Positions 8,213-16,815 of a stretch of DNA of 64,000 nt are shown piece by piece. The notes beneath the pieces are model-generated. The model searched no databases. It was not told where the DNA came from and saw nothing but the letters and a program-made list of their open reading frames with translations. The stretch is taken from contig CAZZIE010000005.1 of assembly GCA_964654185.1 (NCBI GenBank), forward strand, positions 6,164-70,163. Reading direction: 5' to 3'. This DNA is from CAYFQV01 sp964654185 (GTDB lineage Bacteria > Spirochaetota > Spirochaetia > DSM-27196 > PWMO01). How positions within the stretch are numbered: the first letter of the stretch is position 1; each line of letters begins with the position of its first letter. The position numbers and the translations under genes were made by a program.

Positions 8213-8254
8213 TTGAACCATGAAGGAAAGCAGAAAAGCAGTCACGAAATCCGA
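8213..8254 (-). promoter_or_regulatory. Conserved 5' leader element, RRM copy 1
   Basis: About 42 bases are shared with 34531-34575 in the leader of the second RRM gene, with only a few substitutions and short indels. Minus-strand landmarks are TCGGATTTCGTGACTGC, a pyrimidine-rich CTGCTTTCCTTCA and GGTTCAA. It begins about 10-15 nt after the expected transcription start. The element is non-coding in both copies, so it is a candidate cis-acting RNA. Confidence 0.6.
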
Positions 8255-8264
8255 AATCCAAAAT

Positions 8265-8293
8265 ACGGTACCCTTGATTTCGCCAAGAGTCAA
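8265..8293 (-). promoter_or_regulatory. Sigma70-like promoter of RRM copy 1
   Basis: On the minus strand, TTGACT (8288-8293), a 17-bp spacer and TACCGT (8265-8270). The -10 is weak, but the arrangement matches the promoter of the paralogue, whose -10 is TATTCT, at the same distance from the conserved leader. Confidence 0.55.
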
Positions 8294-8385
8294 CGGATAT
8301 TCTGCCGTTTTCGCCGAATCGGTCGGCGACCGAAGAATGCTGCGTCAGGGCGCTCTTGGCGGTGTCGCGAACCGGCGCCGGGCGC

Positions 8386-8415
8386 TTGTCGCGGCCCGTA
8401 CACCTCGTCTACTCT
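8386..8415 (+). promoter_or_regulatory. Putative promoter giving a leaderless ydcZ-type mRNA
   Basis: TTGTCG (8386-8391), 18-bp spacer, TACTCT (8410-8415), then only 6 nt to ATG 8422. This position would place the transcription start at or beside the start codon. Confidence 0.4.
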
Positions 8416-8421
8416 GCGCCC

Positions 8422-8904
8422 ATGAGGATCATCCTGGGCATACTTGCAGCACTTCTTACCGGTACCGCCATTGCCATGCAGTCAACTCTCAACGGCCGTG
8501 TCGGCGCGGTGATAGGTCCAATCCGAACAGGCCTGGCAGTGAACGCTCTCGGCGGCAGCATGGCCCTCCTTGTCATTGCCGTGCTGGTGCTTCTGGCGCA
8601 CTGGAACGTCATTCCAGGGCCATTCTCCGCGGCGCGAGAGGCCGGAAAGGTGGGAGCGACCTTCCTGATGCTCCTCGCCGCAGGCCTTCTTGGAATCGTC
8701 ATTATCAGCGGCGTCTCATTCGCGGTGCAGGGAGTCGGCGTCACCGCAGGCCTGGCAGCGGTCATCCTGGCACAGCTTGTCGTCGGACTCGTCATCGACG
8801 CGGTCGGCGGCGGAAGCATTGGCGCCATTGCGATCGACTTCCGGCGCATTGCCGGGATCATTGCAATGGCGGTGGGGGTTTATCTGCTGGTGCCGCGGGG
8901 GTGA
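8422..8904 (+). CDS. DMT-superfamily transporter, YdcZ (DUF606) family
   Basis: The 160-residue protein consists almost wholly of five hydrophobic helices. It starts MRIILGILAALLTGTAIAMQ with the family-like QSTLNGRVG just after helix 1, and ends IAMAVGVYLLVPRG. YdcZ proteins are half-size drug/metabolite transporters thought to work as dimers; the substrate is unknown. TACTCT lies 6 nt before ATG 8422 with TTGTCG at 8386-8391 (18-bp spacer), and no Shine-Dalgarno site is seen. No second ydcZ gene is adjacent. Confidence 0.8.
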   Translation: MRIILGILAALLTGTAIAMQSTLNGRVGAVIGPIRTGLAVNALGGSMALLVIAVLVLLAHWNVIPGPFSAAREAGKVGATFLMLLAAGLLGIVIISGVSFAVQGVGVTAGLAAVILAQLVVGLVIDAVGGGSIGAIAIDFRRIAGIIAMAVGVYLLVPRG

Positions 8905-9062
8905 TGGCTGCCCGGTCCGTGTGTTCGCCACGTGTCACAACTTCCGGGCGGCCATCGCCGTCCCAGTTTCCGCAAGGACTTTGTCCCAACCATGCCGACC
9001 TCACCAACGGTAGTGTGCCAATAGCAGGGAGGCGCACGCCAGATTTCAATTCCCGGTGATTG

Positions 9063-10235
9063 TTACTTTCGAATGACTTCCCTTGGAGCCGAGTTCAACC
9101 TGGCAGATCCGTCAGCGGTGACTACGAATCCATCTTCAAAGCGAAAGCCTCCCCAAGGCGCGAGAAACAGCGGTATGTCGATGGAGAAGACCATGTTTTC
9201 TTGTACCAGTTGTGTACTGTACTGTGAGAGTATCGGTGGCTCGAACTCCGCCATCCCTACACTGTGAACACCAGAATACACAAAGTACTCACCCAACCCC
9301 TTCTGATCCAGGAGACGGCGAGCCGGCAGTTCGACATCGGCGCCAGATACGCCAGGCCGAAGAGCTTTCTCCGCCTCGTGCTGCGCATCCAGCGCCACTT
9401 GTAGTGCGAACTCGATGTCGTCAGACACACTTCCTACAACCACCGGACGACCAATGGCAGGATTGTATCCTCTGAACCTGGGTCCAATTGTGACCAGAAC
9501 TAGCTCGTCGTTCTTGATCTTCCTGTCAGTAGGTCGCACCACAATCGGGTGCGTATGTTCCGACCCACTCGCCACAATTGGATCTATTGCAAAGCCTTCG
9601 GCGCCCCGAGCCCTCATCACTGCTTCCCCGGCAGCGGCGACCTCACGTTCCGACACCCCCACTTTGATGGCGTCTACACACGCTGATAGCGCTTCGTCCG
9701 CGATCGAGTATCCGTGCCGGATGATTTCGATTTCGGTCGAGGACTTGACACTTCTCAGTGAGACCAACATGTTATTGGCATCGAACCAACTGGCCGATGG
9801 AGGCAGGACCCCCTGGAGTTTTGTGAAGGTAGCCCATGGAACGACGTCAAGCCCCACGAATCCGATGGAATTGATCGCACCTCCCATATTGGCGCTCATC
9901 CACTTCAGAATCGACGAAAGCGACTCCATCTTCGTGTACGGATAATCTTCACCCGGTATGGCGAACTCTTCGATGACGCGAATGTCCCAAATCGCTGAAT
10001 GAAGACGGGCGTATTCAGGAGTCTCAGGACCGACTCCGAGAACCGGTTCGCCAACGGCCGGGAGGATCACCATGGCGTCCTCAAAATGGGTCGGAAAATC
10101 ACTTAGATACCGTACATTGCCGGGGCCGAAGACCGCCTTGTCGTTCGATAACGCGATCAGTACGTCTGTACCGTTTCCAGCCATGTCTTGCTGGAGTCGT
10201 TTCCAACGTTCTGCGAAATCAGGATTGTCGTACAT
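9063..10235 (-). CDS. M24 (creatinase/aminopeptidase P-like) protein
   Basis: The 390-residue protein has the two-domain creatinase/prolidase plan: an N-terminal domain to about residue 155 and a pita-bread domain from about 165. The HSVGMAEFEPP segment and FRFEDGFVVTADG are the usual His and Glu regions. The first two Asp ligands of metal-dependent M24 peptidases are not seen: the region reads TIGPRFRGYNPAIGRP. Creatinase itself works without metal, so a creatinase-like amidinohydrolase is possible. ATG 10235 has GGGAGG at a good distance; GTG 10241 is too close to it. It is the last gene of the ribose-type ABC operon, 105 nt after the cyclase gene. Confidence 0.8.
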   Translation of the reverse strand: MYDNPDFAERWKRLQQDMAGNGTDVLIALSNDKAVFGPGNVRYLSDFPTHFEDAMVILPAVGEPVLGVGPETPEYARLHSAIWDIRVIEEFAIPGEDYPYTKMESLSSILKWMSANMGGAINSIGFVGLDVVPWATFTKLQGVLPPSASWFDANNMLVSLRSVKSSTEIEIIRHGYSIADEALSACVDAIKVGVSEREVAAAGEAVMRARGAEGFAIDPIVASGSEHTHPIVVRPTDRKIKNDELVLVTIGPRFRGYNPAIGRPVVVGSVSDDIEFALQVALDAQHEAEKALRPGVSGADVELPARRLLDQKGLGEYFVYSGVHSVGMAEFEPPILSQYSTQLVQENMVFSIDIPLFLAPWGGFRFEDGFVVTADGSARLNSAPREVIRK

Positions 10236-10340
10236 CAACACAGTCCTCCCTTTCCGATAGCGCCTACGTCAAGGTGTAGGCAGAATCGCGCATATTGACA
10301 CGAACAGTGTGGCTTCCAGGATTCACTACCGAGGCCGACA

Positions 10341-11060
10341 TCACGCAGTGAGTGCGACAGCCCTGATGGGCGAAGCCGAGCCTCGCCGTATGTTCAGGGG
10401 CAAAGCCATGAACAGGCACTCATCAGGCAGTTGATCCAAGTTTGTCAGGTTTTCCATGATGAGTATCTTGCGCGCTAAAAAAGTGTCATGGGCCGGAATT
10501 TCGGTACTTCCATCACAATCAAGGCCTATGCAATCCGTACCGACGGCACGAACACCTTTCTCTGCCAGGTAGAGTGCGGCTTGCCGATCGAGCCCAGGCC
10601 AGTCCTGTGCAAACTCGAATCTGCGCTCGGAAGTAGTCCATCTGTGGTGCCAGCCGAAATTGCAGATGACAATGTCGCCATCGTCTATAACAACATGTTC
10701 GTCTTCCCATCGGAGTACAGCATCCCTAGTAAGCAACCTATCCTTGTCGTAGCCAGGCAGATGCAGCACCTTGGCAGGCCCAAAGAGCGCAGAAATTGGA
10801 ACGGAGTCCATCCAAACATCATCACGATTGCCCACGCCTTCCCGAAGGTAGTGAGCCGGCGCGTCCACATGGGTGCCGTTATGCTCATGCATGAGTATCT
10901 GGAACATCACTGCTGGATCGTTAGGCTTCTCCCACTTCATGTGGTAGAAGCTTGAGTGAGTCGGAAACACAGGAATGTCCTCCTGTAGCTGATGCGACAG
11001 ATCAACCCACTTCAGAGCAGAGACTTCTTTCGCCAACTCGCGCAGATCCTTCACATCCAT
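10341..11060 (-). CDS. Cyclase family hydrolase (kynurenine formamidase-like)
   Basis: The 239-residue protein carries the metal-binding signature HNGTHVDAPAHY of the PF04199 cyclase family, which includes kynurenine formamidase and isatin hydrolase. WVDLSHQLQEDIPVFP and AVGTDCIGLD are further family segments. These enzymes hydrolyse small amides or lactams with a divalent metal in the cytoplasm. GGAG lies before ATG 11060. It follows the second permease by 13 nt, so it is co-transcribed with the transporter, suggesting an imported amide-bearing compound. The exact substrate is unknown. Confidence 0.88.
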   Translation of the reverse strand: MDVKDLRELAKEVSALKWVDLSHQLQEDIPVFPTHSSFYHMKWEKPNDPAVMFQILMHEHNGTHVDAPAHYLREGVGNRDDVWMDSVPISALFGPAKVLHLPGYDKDRLLTRDAVLRWEDEHVVIDDGDIVICNFGWHHRWTTSERRFEFAQDWPGLDRQAALYLAEKGVRAVGTDCIGLDCDGSTEIPAHDTFLARKILIMENLTNLDQLPDECLFMALPLNIRRGSASPIRAVALTA

Positions 11061-11073
11061 TGGCTCTCCTCCA

Positions 11074-12027
11074 CTAATCCGACGTCTGCAGGAATGCGTT
11101 GCCACCGGCCACCAGGATCATCACACCACCTTGAATGGCGAGGCGGCCGCCTACCTCTATGCCTCCGATTTGAACGCCACTGGTTATGAACACCAGGATC
11201 GCTGCGCCGAGAACTGCTCCGAAAACCGTGCCACTCCCACCCTGCAGACTTGCACCGCTCAAGAAGGCGATGGTTACGATGGTCCAACCAAGTGTCTGAC
11301 CGGCGTCAGGACGGATGGTCATCACCCGGGATGTGAGAACAATTCCCGCGATAGCAGCGAGAACGCCAAGCAAGGCGTAAACGGTGATCTTCAGCGCTCG
11401 CACGTTCATACCGGTCATCCGAGCGACGCGCTCGCTCTTCCCCATCATCCGGAACTTCCTTCCAAGTCCAGATCGATTCATTAGGACGAGAAGGAACGCC
11501 AGAATGATGAGGAGAAAAATCAGTTGCAGGGGGAACGCTCCCAGCTCAGTCTGACCAATTACGGCGTAATTTGCTGGGAGCTCTGTTATCGGTGTGCCGT
11601 TTGTTAGGGCAAGCGCTATGCCATAGAAGATGAACTGTGTAGAAATGGTGATTATCAGCGGGGGGAATGGAGTAAAAGCTGCAAGAACTCCATTGATCAT
11701 CCCTGCGGACATTCCGACGATAAGTGCGATCACTATGCAGAGCCACAGACTTACACCACTCTCAGCCAGGAGGCCCAACACCACCGCTGACAGACCAAGT
11801 ATGGAACCAAGTGAAAGGTCCAAGAGACCGGCGATAAGCCCTATCGTGATCGCAAGTCCAAGCAGGCCGATCTCAACGATTTTCTGGCTAAGAAGGGTGA
11901 AGTTGAACGGCGATAGGAACATAGGGACCAAAGCCCCCATTATTGCCGTAATGACCGCCAGAATTGCCAGGAGCAACCAGTTTCTCCGCAGCTTGCCTTC
12001 GGCCATGAATAGCTTCGAAAAACCCAT
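11074..12027 (-). CDS. Ribose-type ABC transporter permease (second)
   Basis: The 317-residue integral membrane protein has about eight to ten hydrophobic segments and the RbsC-family pattern: GLIAGLLDLSLGSILGL early, MTGMNVRALKITVYALLG in the cytoplasmic loop, and GGSGTVFGAVLGAAIL near the end. It begins 1 nt after the first permease gene. Two different permeases suggest a heterodimeric channel, as in YtfT/YjfF or LsrC/LsrD systems. Substrate is unknown. Confidence 0.92.
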   Translation of the reverse strand: MGFSKLFMAEGKLRRNWLLLAILAVITAIMGALVPMFLSPFNFTLLSQKIVEIGLLGLAITIGLIAGLLDLSLGSILGLSAVVLGLLAESGVSLWLCIVIALIVGMSAGMINGVLAAFTPFPPLIITISTQFIFYGIALALTNGTPITELPANYAVIGQTELGAFPLQLIFLLIILAFLLVLMNRSGLGRKFRMMGKSERVARMTGMNVRALKITVYALLGVLAAIAGIVLTSRVMTIRPDAGQTLGWTIVTIAFLSGASLQGGSGTVFGAVLGAAILVFITSGVQIGGIEVGGRLAIQGGVMILVAGGNAFLQTSD

Positions 12028-12028
12028 A

Positions 12029-13009
12029 CTATGACACCTGGATGTGAGATCGACGAAGCGCCATATCGCGTGTCAGCGAAGCGAGGATCAACATTCCCAG
12101 CACCGCCTGGTACCACTGAGGAGGCACGTTCACTGCGACCAAACCAATGCTCATCACGCCTATCAGAAGCGCCCCTATGACAGGCTGAATTACCGTTCCC
12201 CGGCCACCAAACGGATCGACACCGCCGACGATGCATGCGGCGACAGTGGAGAGCACATAGTCGTAACCGATATCGGTCTGTACGTATCCGTACTGACCGG
12301 CGAGTACGAGTGCAGCAATCCCTACAAGCACCCCACTAATGACAAAGGTCCATATCTTTATGACGTGGATGTTGAGGCCCTTTAGGATAGCCGCTCTCGG
12401 ATTGTCTCCAATGGCATACACGCGCAAGCCAAACCGAGTCTTGGAAATCACGTACCACGCAACTAGCGCCACCAGAATCAGCGTAATCAATGGTACAGGG
12501 ATTCCGACGATCCGGGACTGTCCAACGGCGACGAGCCAGCGTGGCAAGTCAGAGAACCACTGACCGCCAGCCACAATCAACGTGAAACCCCGGAATAGGA
12601 ACATGGTACCGATTGTGGCAATGATGGAAGGTAGTCGTCCGAGGGACACGAGCAGCCCGTTCACTGTGCCCAACACAATGCCGATTGCCACCACCAATGC
12701 GAACGAAGCCCAAATGCCGTTAATCAGCCCGTCCGTTGCGAGTGAGGCCAGAATGGTTGCCTGGAGCGCAAGCATTGACCCGACCGACAAGTCATAGTCT
12801 CCACCAATGATCACAACCCCTGCTCCGATCGATCCAATGGCAATGACTGTCGATGCTCGGATAATGTTCAGTATGCTTGGAATCTTGAAAAGGTTCGGGT
12901 TGATCAGTCCGAAGATAACCCACAGAAGAAGCGTCACCGCGAGTGCCTGTAACTCGCTCCTGTTCGCGATCCTTCGTACCAGTTGGCGGCGGGAGATCGC
13001 CTGCGTCAT
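12029..13009 (-). CDS. Ribose-type ABC transporter permease (first)
   Basis: The 326-residue membrane protein shows the RbsC-family sequences GGDYDLSVGSMLAL, LGRLPSIIATIGTMFLFRG and GGVDPFGGRGT. Its start overlaps the ATPase stop by 4 nt (ATGA at 13006-13009), indicating translational coupling. It pairs with the neighbouring permease and the duplicated ATPase to move a small sugar-like solute delivered by the binding protein at 14670-15704. Confidence 0.92.
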   Translation of the reverse strand: MTQAISRRQLVRRIANRSELQALAVTLLLWVIFGLINPNLFKIPSILNIIRASTVIAIGSIGAGVVIIGGDYDLSVGSMLALQATILASLATDGLINGIWASFALVVAIGIVLGTVNGLLVSLGRLPSIIATIGTMFLFRGFTLIVAGGQWFSDLPRWLVAVGQSRIVGIPVPLITLILVALVAWYVISKTRFGLRVYAIGDNPRAAILKGLNIHVIKIWTFVISGVLVGIAALVLAGQYGYVQTDIGYDYVLSTVAACIVGGVDPFGGRGTVIQPVIGALLIGVMSIGLVAVNVPPQWYQAVLGMLILASLTRDMALRRSHIQVS

Positions 13010-14499
13010 TGTGAGGCCCCCATAGATGCCATTAGCACTGACTGGATAGTTGCTTCCGAATGGTCAAACTCACGTACGATTCTCCCTTCGTGCATGACGA
13101 TGATCCGGTCGCAGGTCGCGACCAACTCCTCGGTATCAGAGGAAATCATCAGAATTCCCTTGCCCTCTCGAGCGAGTTGATCAAGCATCTGGTGAATTTC
13201 TGCTTTGGTCTTAACATCAATGCCCTGGGTGGGCTCGTCCAAGAGCAGAACTTCGGGCTGAGTGTTGAGCCATTTGCCCAGGAGGACCTTCTGCTGATTT
13301 CCGCCGCTAAGGTTTGCGACATGTGTTTCTATTGAAGGAGCCTTGATGCTCAGTCGCTCAAGATTCGTGCTGGCGATCCTTTGCTCCTCGCGGAGTCTGA
13401 GCAAGCCGTTTCCCCCGAGTTCTCGAAGAATCGCCAAAGTTGCGTTATGCCGTAGGGGCGCGCTAAGGACAAGGCCGTCCTCTTGTCGATTCTCGGGCAG
13501 GTACGCAATTCCCGCACGAATGGCAGCATCCGGGCTGCCCTTCTTGATCCGCGCACGTCGGACTTCGACACTACCTTCATCGTAATCGCGAACTCCGAAA
13601 ACCGTCTGTGCCAGTTCGGACCGCCCTGCGCCCAACAAGCCTGCAAGACCAACGATCTCGCCTTCGTGGATTGAGAAGCTGGCGTCGGCGAAAGCAGGTC
13701 GACCGGATACGCCTCTTATGCGCAGCAGCTCGGCCCCGCGCCGGTTATACGTTCGCGCTGGGTAGAGGTCTCCCACCTTCTCGCCAACGATTTGCTCGAC
13801 TATCTCCTCCTTAGATGTCTTCTCCATTAGCTTCGAGGCGACAAGTCGCCCATCTCGAAGCACCGACACGACGTCGGCCAGGCCCATGATTTCTTCAATC
13901 CGATGACTTATGTAGATTACGATCGCACCTTCGTCCCGGAGCTCACGTATGGCTGTGAGCAGCCTCTCGCTCTCCTCTCGCTCGAGCGCTGCAGTCGGTT
14001 CATCAAAAATGAAGACATGAGAATCACGCGAAAGCGCGTCGACAACTTGGACTAAGACCTTCTCCATGACTGAGATCTGACCCATCTCCCGCTGCAAGAG
14101 GCTGCGATTCAGGTCGAATCGGTCTAGGAGTTGATAGACCCGCTCGTAAAGGTCTTCCCACTTCACGCGCCCAAGCGAACGTACGCCTTCCCTCCCCATG
14201 AACACGTTCTCCCCAACCGAGAGGCTCGGGAAGTACTCTATGTGCTGGAAGACATGCGATATCGCCAAGTCCCGCTGCCTATGCCTGGAAGCTGAGTAGT
14301 CGGCTCCATCCAGTACTATGCGTCCTTGGTCGGGCTTCACTACCCCTGAGATCACTTTTACCAACGTGCTCTTACCCGCACCGTTCTTGCCCACAAGAGC
14401 ATGGATCTGCCGCGCGTTGATGTCGAGATCGACAGCGTCAAGAGCGAGAACCCCATCATAGCTCTTGGTGATCTGATGAAGCGAAAGAGTCGAATCCAC
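13006..14499 (-). CDS. Ribose-type ABC transporter ATPase with two nucleotide-binding domains
   Basis: The 497-residue protein has two fused ABC domains as in RbsA/MglA. Domain 1 has Walker A GKNGAGKST and Walker B VFIFDEPTAAL, but its signature helix is degenerate. Domain 2 has a GLLGAGRSE loop instead of a full Walker A, the signature LSGGNQQK and Walker B VLLLDEPTQG. This asymmetry is normal for the family. The most plausible start is GTG 14499, with GAGG 7 nt before it; TTG 14505 is two codons upstream. It lies 170 nt after the binding-protein gene, with a stable hairpin between. Confidence 0.92.
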   Translation of the reverse strand: MDSTLSLHQITKSYDGVLALDAVDLDINARQIHALVGKNGAGKSTLVKVISGVVKPDQGRIVLDGADYSASRHRQRDLAISHVFQHIEYFPSLSVGENVFMGREGVRSLGRVKWEDLYERVYQLLDRFDLNRSLLQREMGQISVMEKVLVQVVDALSRDSHVFIFDEPTAALEREESERLLTAIRELRDEGAIVIYISHRIEEIMGLADVVSVLRDGRLVASKLMEKTSKEEIVEQIVGEKVGDLYPARTYNRRGAELLRIRGVSGRPAFADASFSIHEGEIVGLAGLLGAGRSELAQTVFGVRDYDEGSVEVRRARIKKGSPDAAIRAGIAYLPENRQEDGLVLSAPLRHNATLAILRELGGNGLLRLREEQRIASTNLERLSIKAPSIETHVANLSGGNQQKVLLGKWLNTQPEVLLLDEPTQGIDVKTKAEIHQMLDQLAREGKGILMISSDTEELVATCDRIIVMHEGRIVREFDHSEATIQSVLMASMGASQ

Positions 14500-14592
14500 A
14501 ACCAAGCCTCTTCTACCTCAGGTTCCGTAGCGGTAGACAATTGACTACATACGGTTTGTCGTCAGGATACAAGCGGCGTCCCAATCGACGCG

Positions 14593-14639
14593 GCAGGACA
14601 CAAGTGGACGGTCAGTCGGGTATCCACTTGTTGTCCTGC
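14593..14639 (-). other. Stable hairpin between the binding-protein and ATPase genes
   Basis: Arms at 14593-14608 and 14623-14639 pair over 16 bp with one bulged base (GCAGGAC and ACAAGTGGA against their complements), with a 14-nt loop. It begins 31 nt after the SBP stop codon and has no T-tract. It is more likely an mRNA 3'-stabiliser or partial attenuator than a terminator. The rest of the 14500-14669 gap shows nothing else. Confidence 0.6.
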
Positions 14640-14669
14640 ACCCACCGATCTGAGTCAGCGAAGCGTCAC

Positions 14670-15704
14670 CTAGAAGTTGTAGTTCTCGACGTTGTCCTTG
14701 TCGAATACGAGTGGCGGTCCAAGGAGCACCCATTCCTGATCGGGCATGTACTTCGGGTAGCCCTCTTCGAGGGCCTCAAATTGCTGAATCCCCGGCACTT
14801 CAGCTGAAAGAGAACCACCCTCGACAAGCTGTTTGCCGACCCAGACAGAAAGGTAGCCAAGGGCCTTCACGTCCCAAAGGACACCGTGTTGAACGGCCGA
14901 CTCGCCTTCTGTCAGGTACTTGCGCATGTTGTTTGGTGTGGTTATCGCAACACCTTTGATGTCCGATGTAACACCAGCCTGTTCTGCGGCGGCAGCGATG
15001 CCCGGACCGGCTGCAGAATGCATACCGACGTATCCTGAGATCTCAGGGCGGGTGTTCATCATCGTGGTGACGGTGTCAACAACCTTATCGAATGTAACGC
15101 CAGGTGCTTCGATTCCGGTTAGAGTCATCGTGTCACTGTATTCCGCTTCGTACCGCTCTTCTACATAGCCCATCCATTCATTGAGCTGGTTTGAAGCAAG
15201 ATCACCTGTAATTATCGCGAACTGCCCTTCTTCGTTCATCTCCTCAGCAAGTACATCCATGACGGTGTAGCCCAACTCGTCGGGGGCAACCTGCTGGACC
15301 ATTACTTCACGTTCAGAATTGGGCGCATCCGAATCCCAGGTGAAGACCTGCATGCCGGCTTCAAGGGCTTTGGCTATCGCCGATTCGATAACATTTGCGT
15401 CCATGACGGAAATCCCAATGGCATCCACTCCCCGCAAAATGAGATTGTTCACCACGTCGACTTGTTGGCTCGCGTCCGGTTCGCTGGGGCCAATATAGTC
15501 GACGGTCACACCGAGTTCTTCCGCCGCCATCATGGCCCCCTCTTCGGCCACCGTGAAGTAAGGGATCCCTTCCCACTTTGGGACAATGGCAATTGTGATC
15601 TCGTCACTTTCCTCAGCCTCACTACTTCCAGCCGCGTACGCCGTAAAGGCGATGGCGAGCATCATCGCTGCAACGATAAGGCTTCGAACATACCAGCGAT
15701 TCAT
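14670..15704 (-). CDS. Ribose-type ABC transporter substrate-binding protein
   Basis: The 344-residue protein has a signal peptide (MNRWYVRSLI start, AYAAG region) and matures to GSSEAEESDE, a typical spirochaete SBP start. The body is a periplasmic-binding-protein type I fold of the Peripla_BP_4 class: IAIVPKWEGIPYF, DYIGPSEPDASQQ, GVDAIGISVMD and FTWDSDAPNS. It would deliver a sugar or polyol-like ligand to the downstream permeases. AGGAGG lies 7 nt before ATG 15704; the open frame to 15836 lacks signal features. The AraC regulator is divergent, 152 nt away, and probably controls this operon. Confidence 0.92.
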   Translation of the reverse strand: MNRWYVRSLIVAAMMLAIAFTAYAAGSSEAEESDEITIAIVPKWEGIPYFTVAEEGAMMAAEELGVTVDYIGPSEPDASQQVDVVNNLILRGVDAIGISVMDANVIESAIAKALEAGMQVFTWDSDAPNSEREVMVQQVAPDELGYTVMDVLAEEMNEEGQFAIITGDLASNQLNEWMGYVEERYEAEYSDTMTLTGIEAPGVTFDKVVDTVTTMMNTRPEISGYVGMHSAAGPGIAAAAEQAGVTSDIKGVAITTPNNMRKYLTEGESAVQHGVLWDVKALGYLSVWVGKQLVEGGSLSAEVPGIQQFEALEEGYPKYMPDQEWVLLGPPLVFDKDNVENYNF

Positions 15705-15856
15705 AACAGAACCTCCTTGTTTTGCCCGGGTTGACCTTGCAACCCACCCGAGAGTCAAGACGAAATGCCCTGCCCAGGCTCCTCTTGGGAATGCCCGAAC
15801 AAGGAGTATTCTGAAACCACTTCTGAGAGACTGCAATGGACGATTCGTGACAGTGC

Positions 15857-16756
15857 ATGTACAATTCGCTCAGTCACATCATGCAAGCATATCTTGGGTA
15901 CGTAACCGCAACGAGAGCCGCCAAGCAGTTTGGAATCTATCCCCTGAATATTGGGAACGCTCGAACTCCACCGCGATCAGGCTATCCACCGTTCGCGAAC
16001 CTACATCCGGTACGCTATAGACCGGTGATGTCCAGCGGACGCCAGCTAGATGAGTGGCAACTGATATACGTCAGCAACGGTCAGGGGGTATTCCAGACTA
16101 AGCATGAGTCACGCCCCGTGGCACCTGGCTCTGTAATGGTTGTTCAGCCCGGCATCTGGCATAGGTATTACCCCAAGAAGGCCACTGGTTGGGATGAGTA
16201 TTGGGCCGGTTTCGACGGCAGGCTCACCAGAGAAGGCAGTATCAAGACGAACCTTGAACGGCTCGCACCCGTGACATTCACGGGGCTTCATTCTGACATC
16301 ATAGAGCTTTATCAGCGCTTAAAGGAATTGGCGATCGCACACCCGCCCGGATACGACGTGGAAATGGGGGCTACCGTCGTGCTGCTCATCTCGCGTCTCA
16401 TGAATCATTCGCTCATGCCGCGAAAGCCCTCGCATGTCATGGAGAGCATCGAAAGAGCCAAGTTGCTGCTTCAGGAATCGATCGAAGACACTGTATCCAT
16501 GACATCAATTGCTTCTCAAATCGGGATGAGTGACTCCACGTTCCGGCGGGTTTTCAAGCAGGCACTTGGAGTGGCACCCTATCAGTACTTTCTTCAGATC
16601 AAAATTGACGCAGCCAAACAGCTGCTGGCTTCTCAATCCGTAACACTGTCGGAGTTGGCCGAGCAATTCGCGTTTTCAGATGTGTACCACTTCTCCAGAA
16701 CATTCAAAAGGATAGTAGGCACCTCTCCCACACAATGGACACAGACTCGGCGATAA
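15857..16756 (+). CDS. AraC family transcriptional regulator
   Basis: The 299-residue protein has an N-terminal cupin-like ligand domain (DEWQLIYVSNGQGVF, PGSVMVVQPGIWHRYYP) and a C-terminal AraC/XylS DNA-binding domain of two helix-turn-helix units (SMTSIASQIGMSDSTFRRVFK, then LSELAEQFAFSDVYHFSRTFKR and GTSPTQW). It is divergent from the ribose-type ABC operon and is the likely regulator of that operon. No Shine-Dalgarno site is visible before ATG 15857 or ATG 15881, so the start is uncertain. Confidence 0.9.
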   Translation: MYNSLSHIMQAYLGYVTATRAAKQFGIYPLNIGNARTPPRSGYPPFANLHPVRYRPVMSSGRQLDEWQLIYVSNGQGVFQTKHESRPVAPGSVMVVQPGIWHRYYPKKATGWDEYWAGFDGRLTREGSIKTNLERLAPVTFTGLHSDIIELYQRLKELAIAHPPGYDVEMGATVVLLISRLMNHSLMPRKPSHVMESIERAKLLLQESIEDTVSMTSIASQIGMSDSTFRRVFKQALGVAPYQYFLQIKIDAAKQLLASQSVTLSELAEQFAFSDVYHFSRTFKRIVGTSPTQWTQTRR

Positions 16757-16815
16757 CGAAGTCGCGAAAAAGCAGCAGGGTTGCCGGATCCGTCCGGCTG
16801 AACCTATCAATCCGA

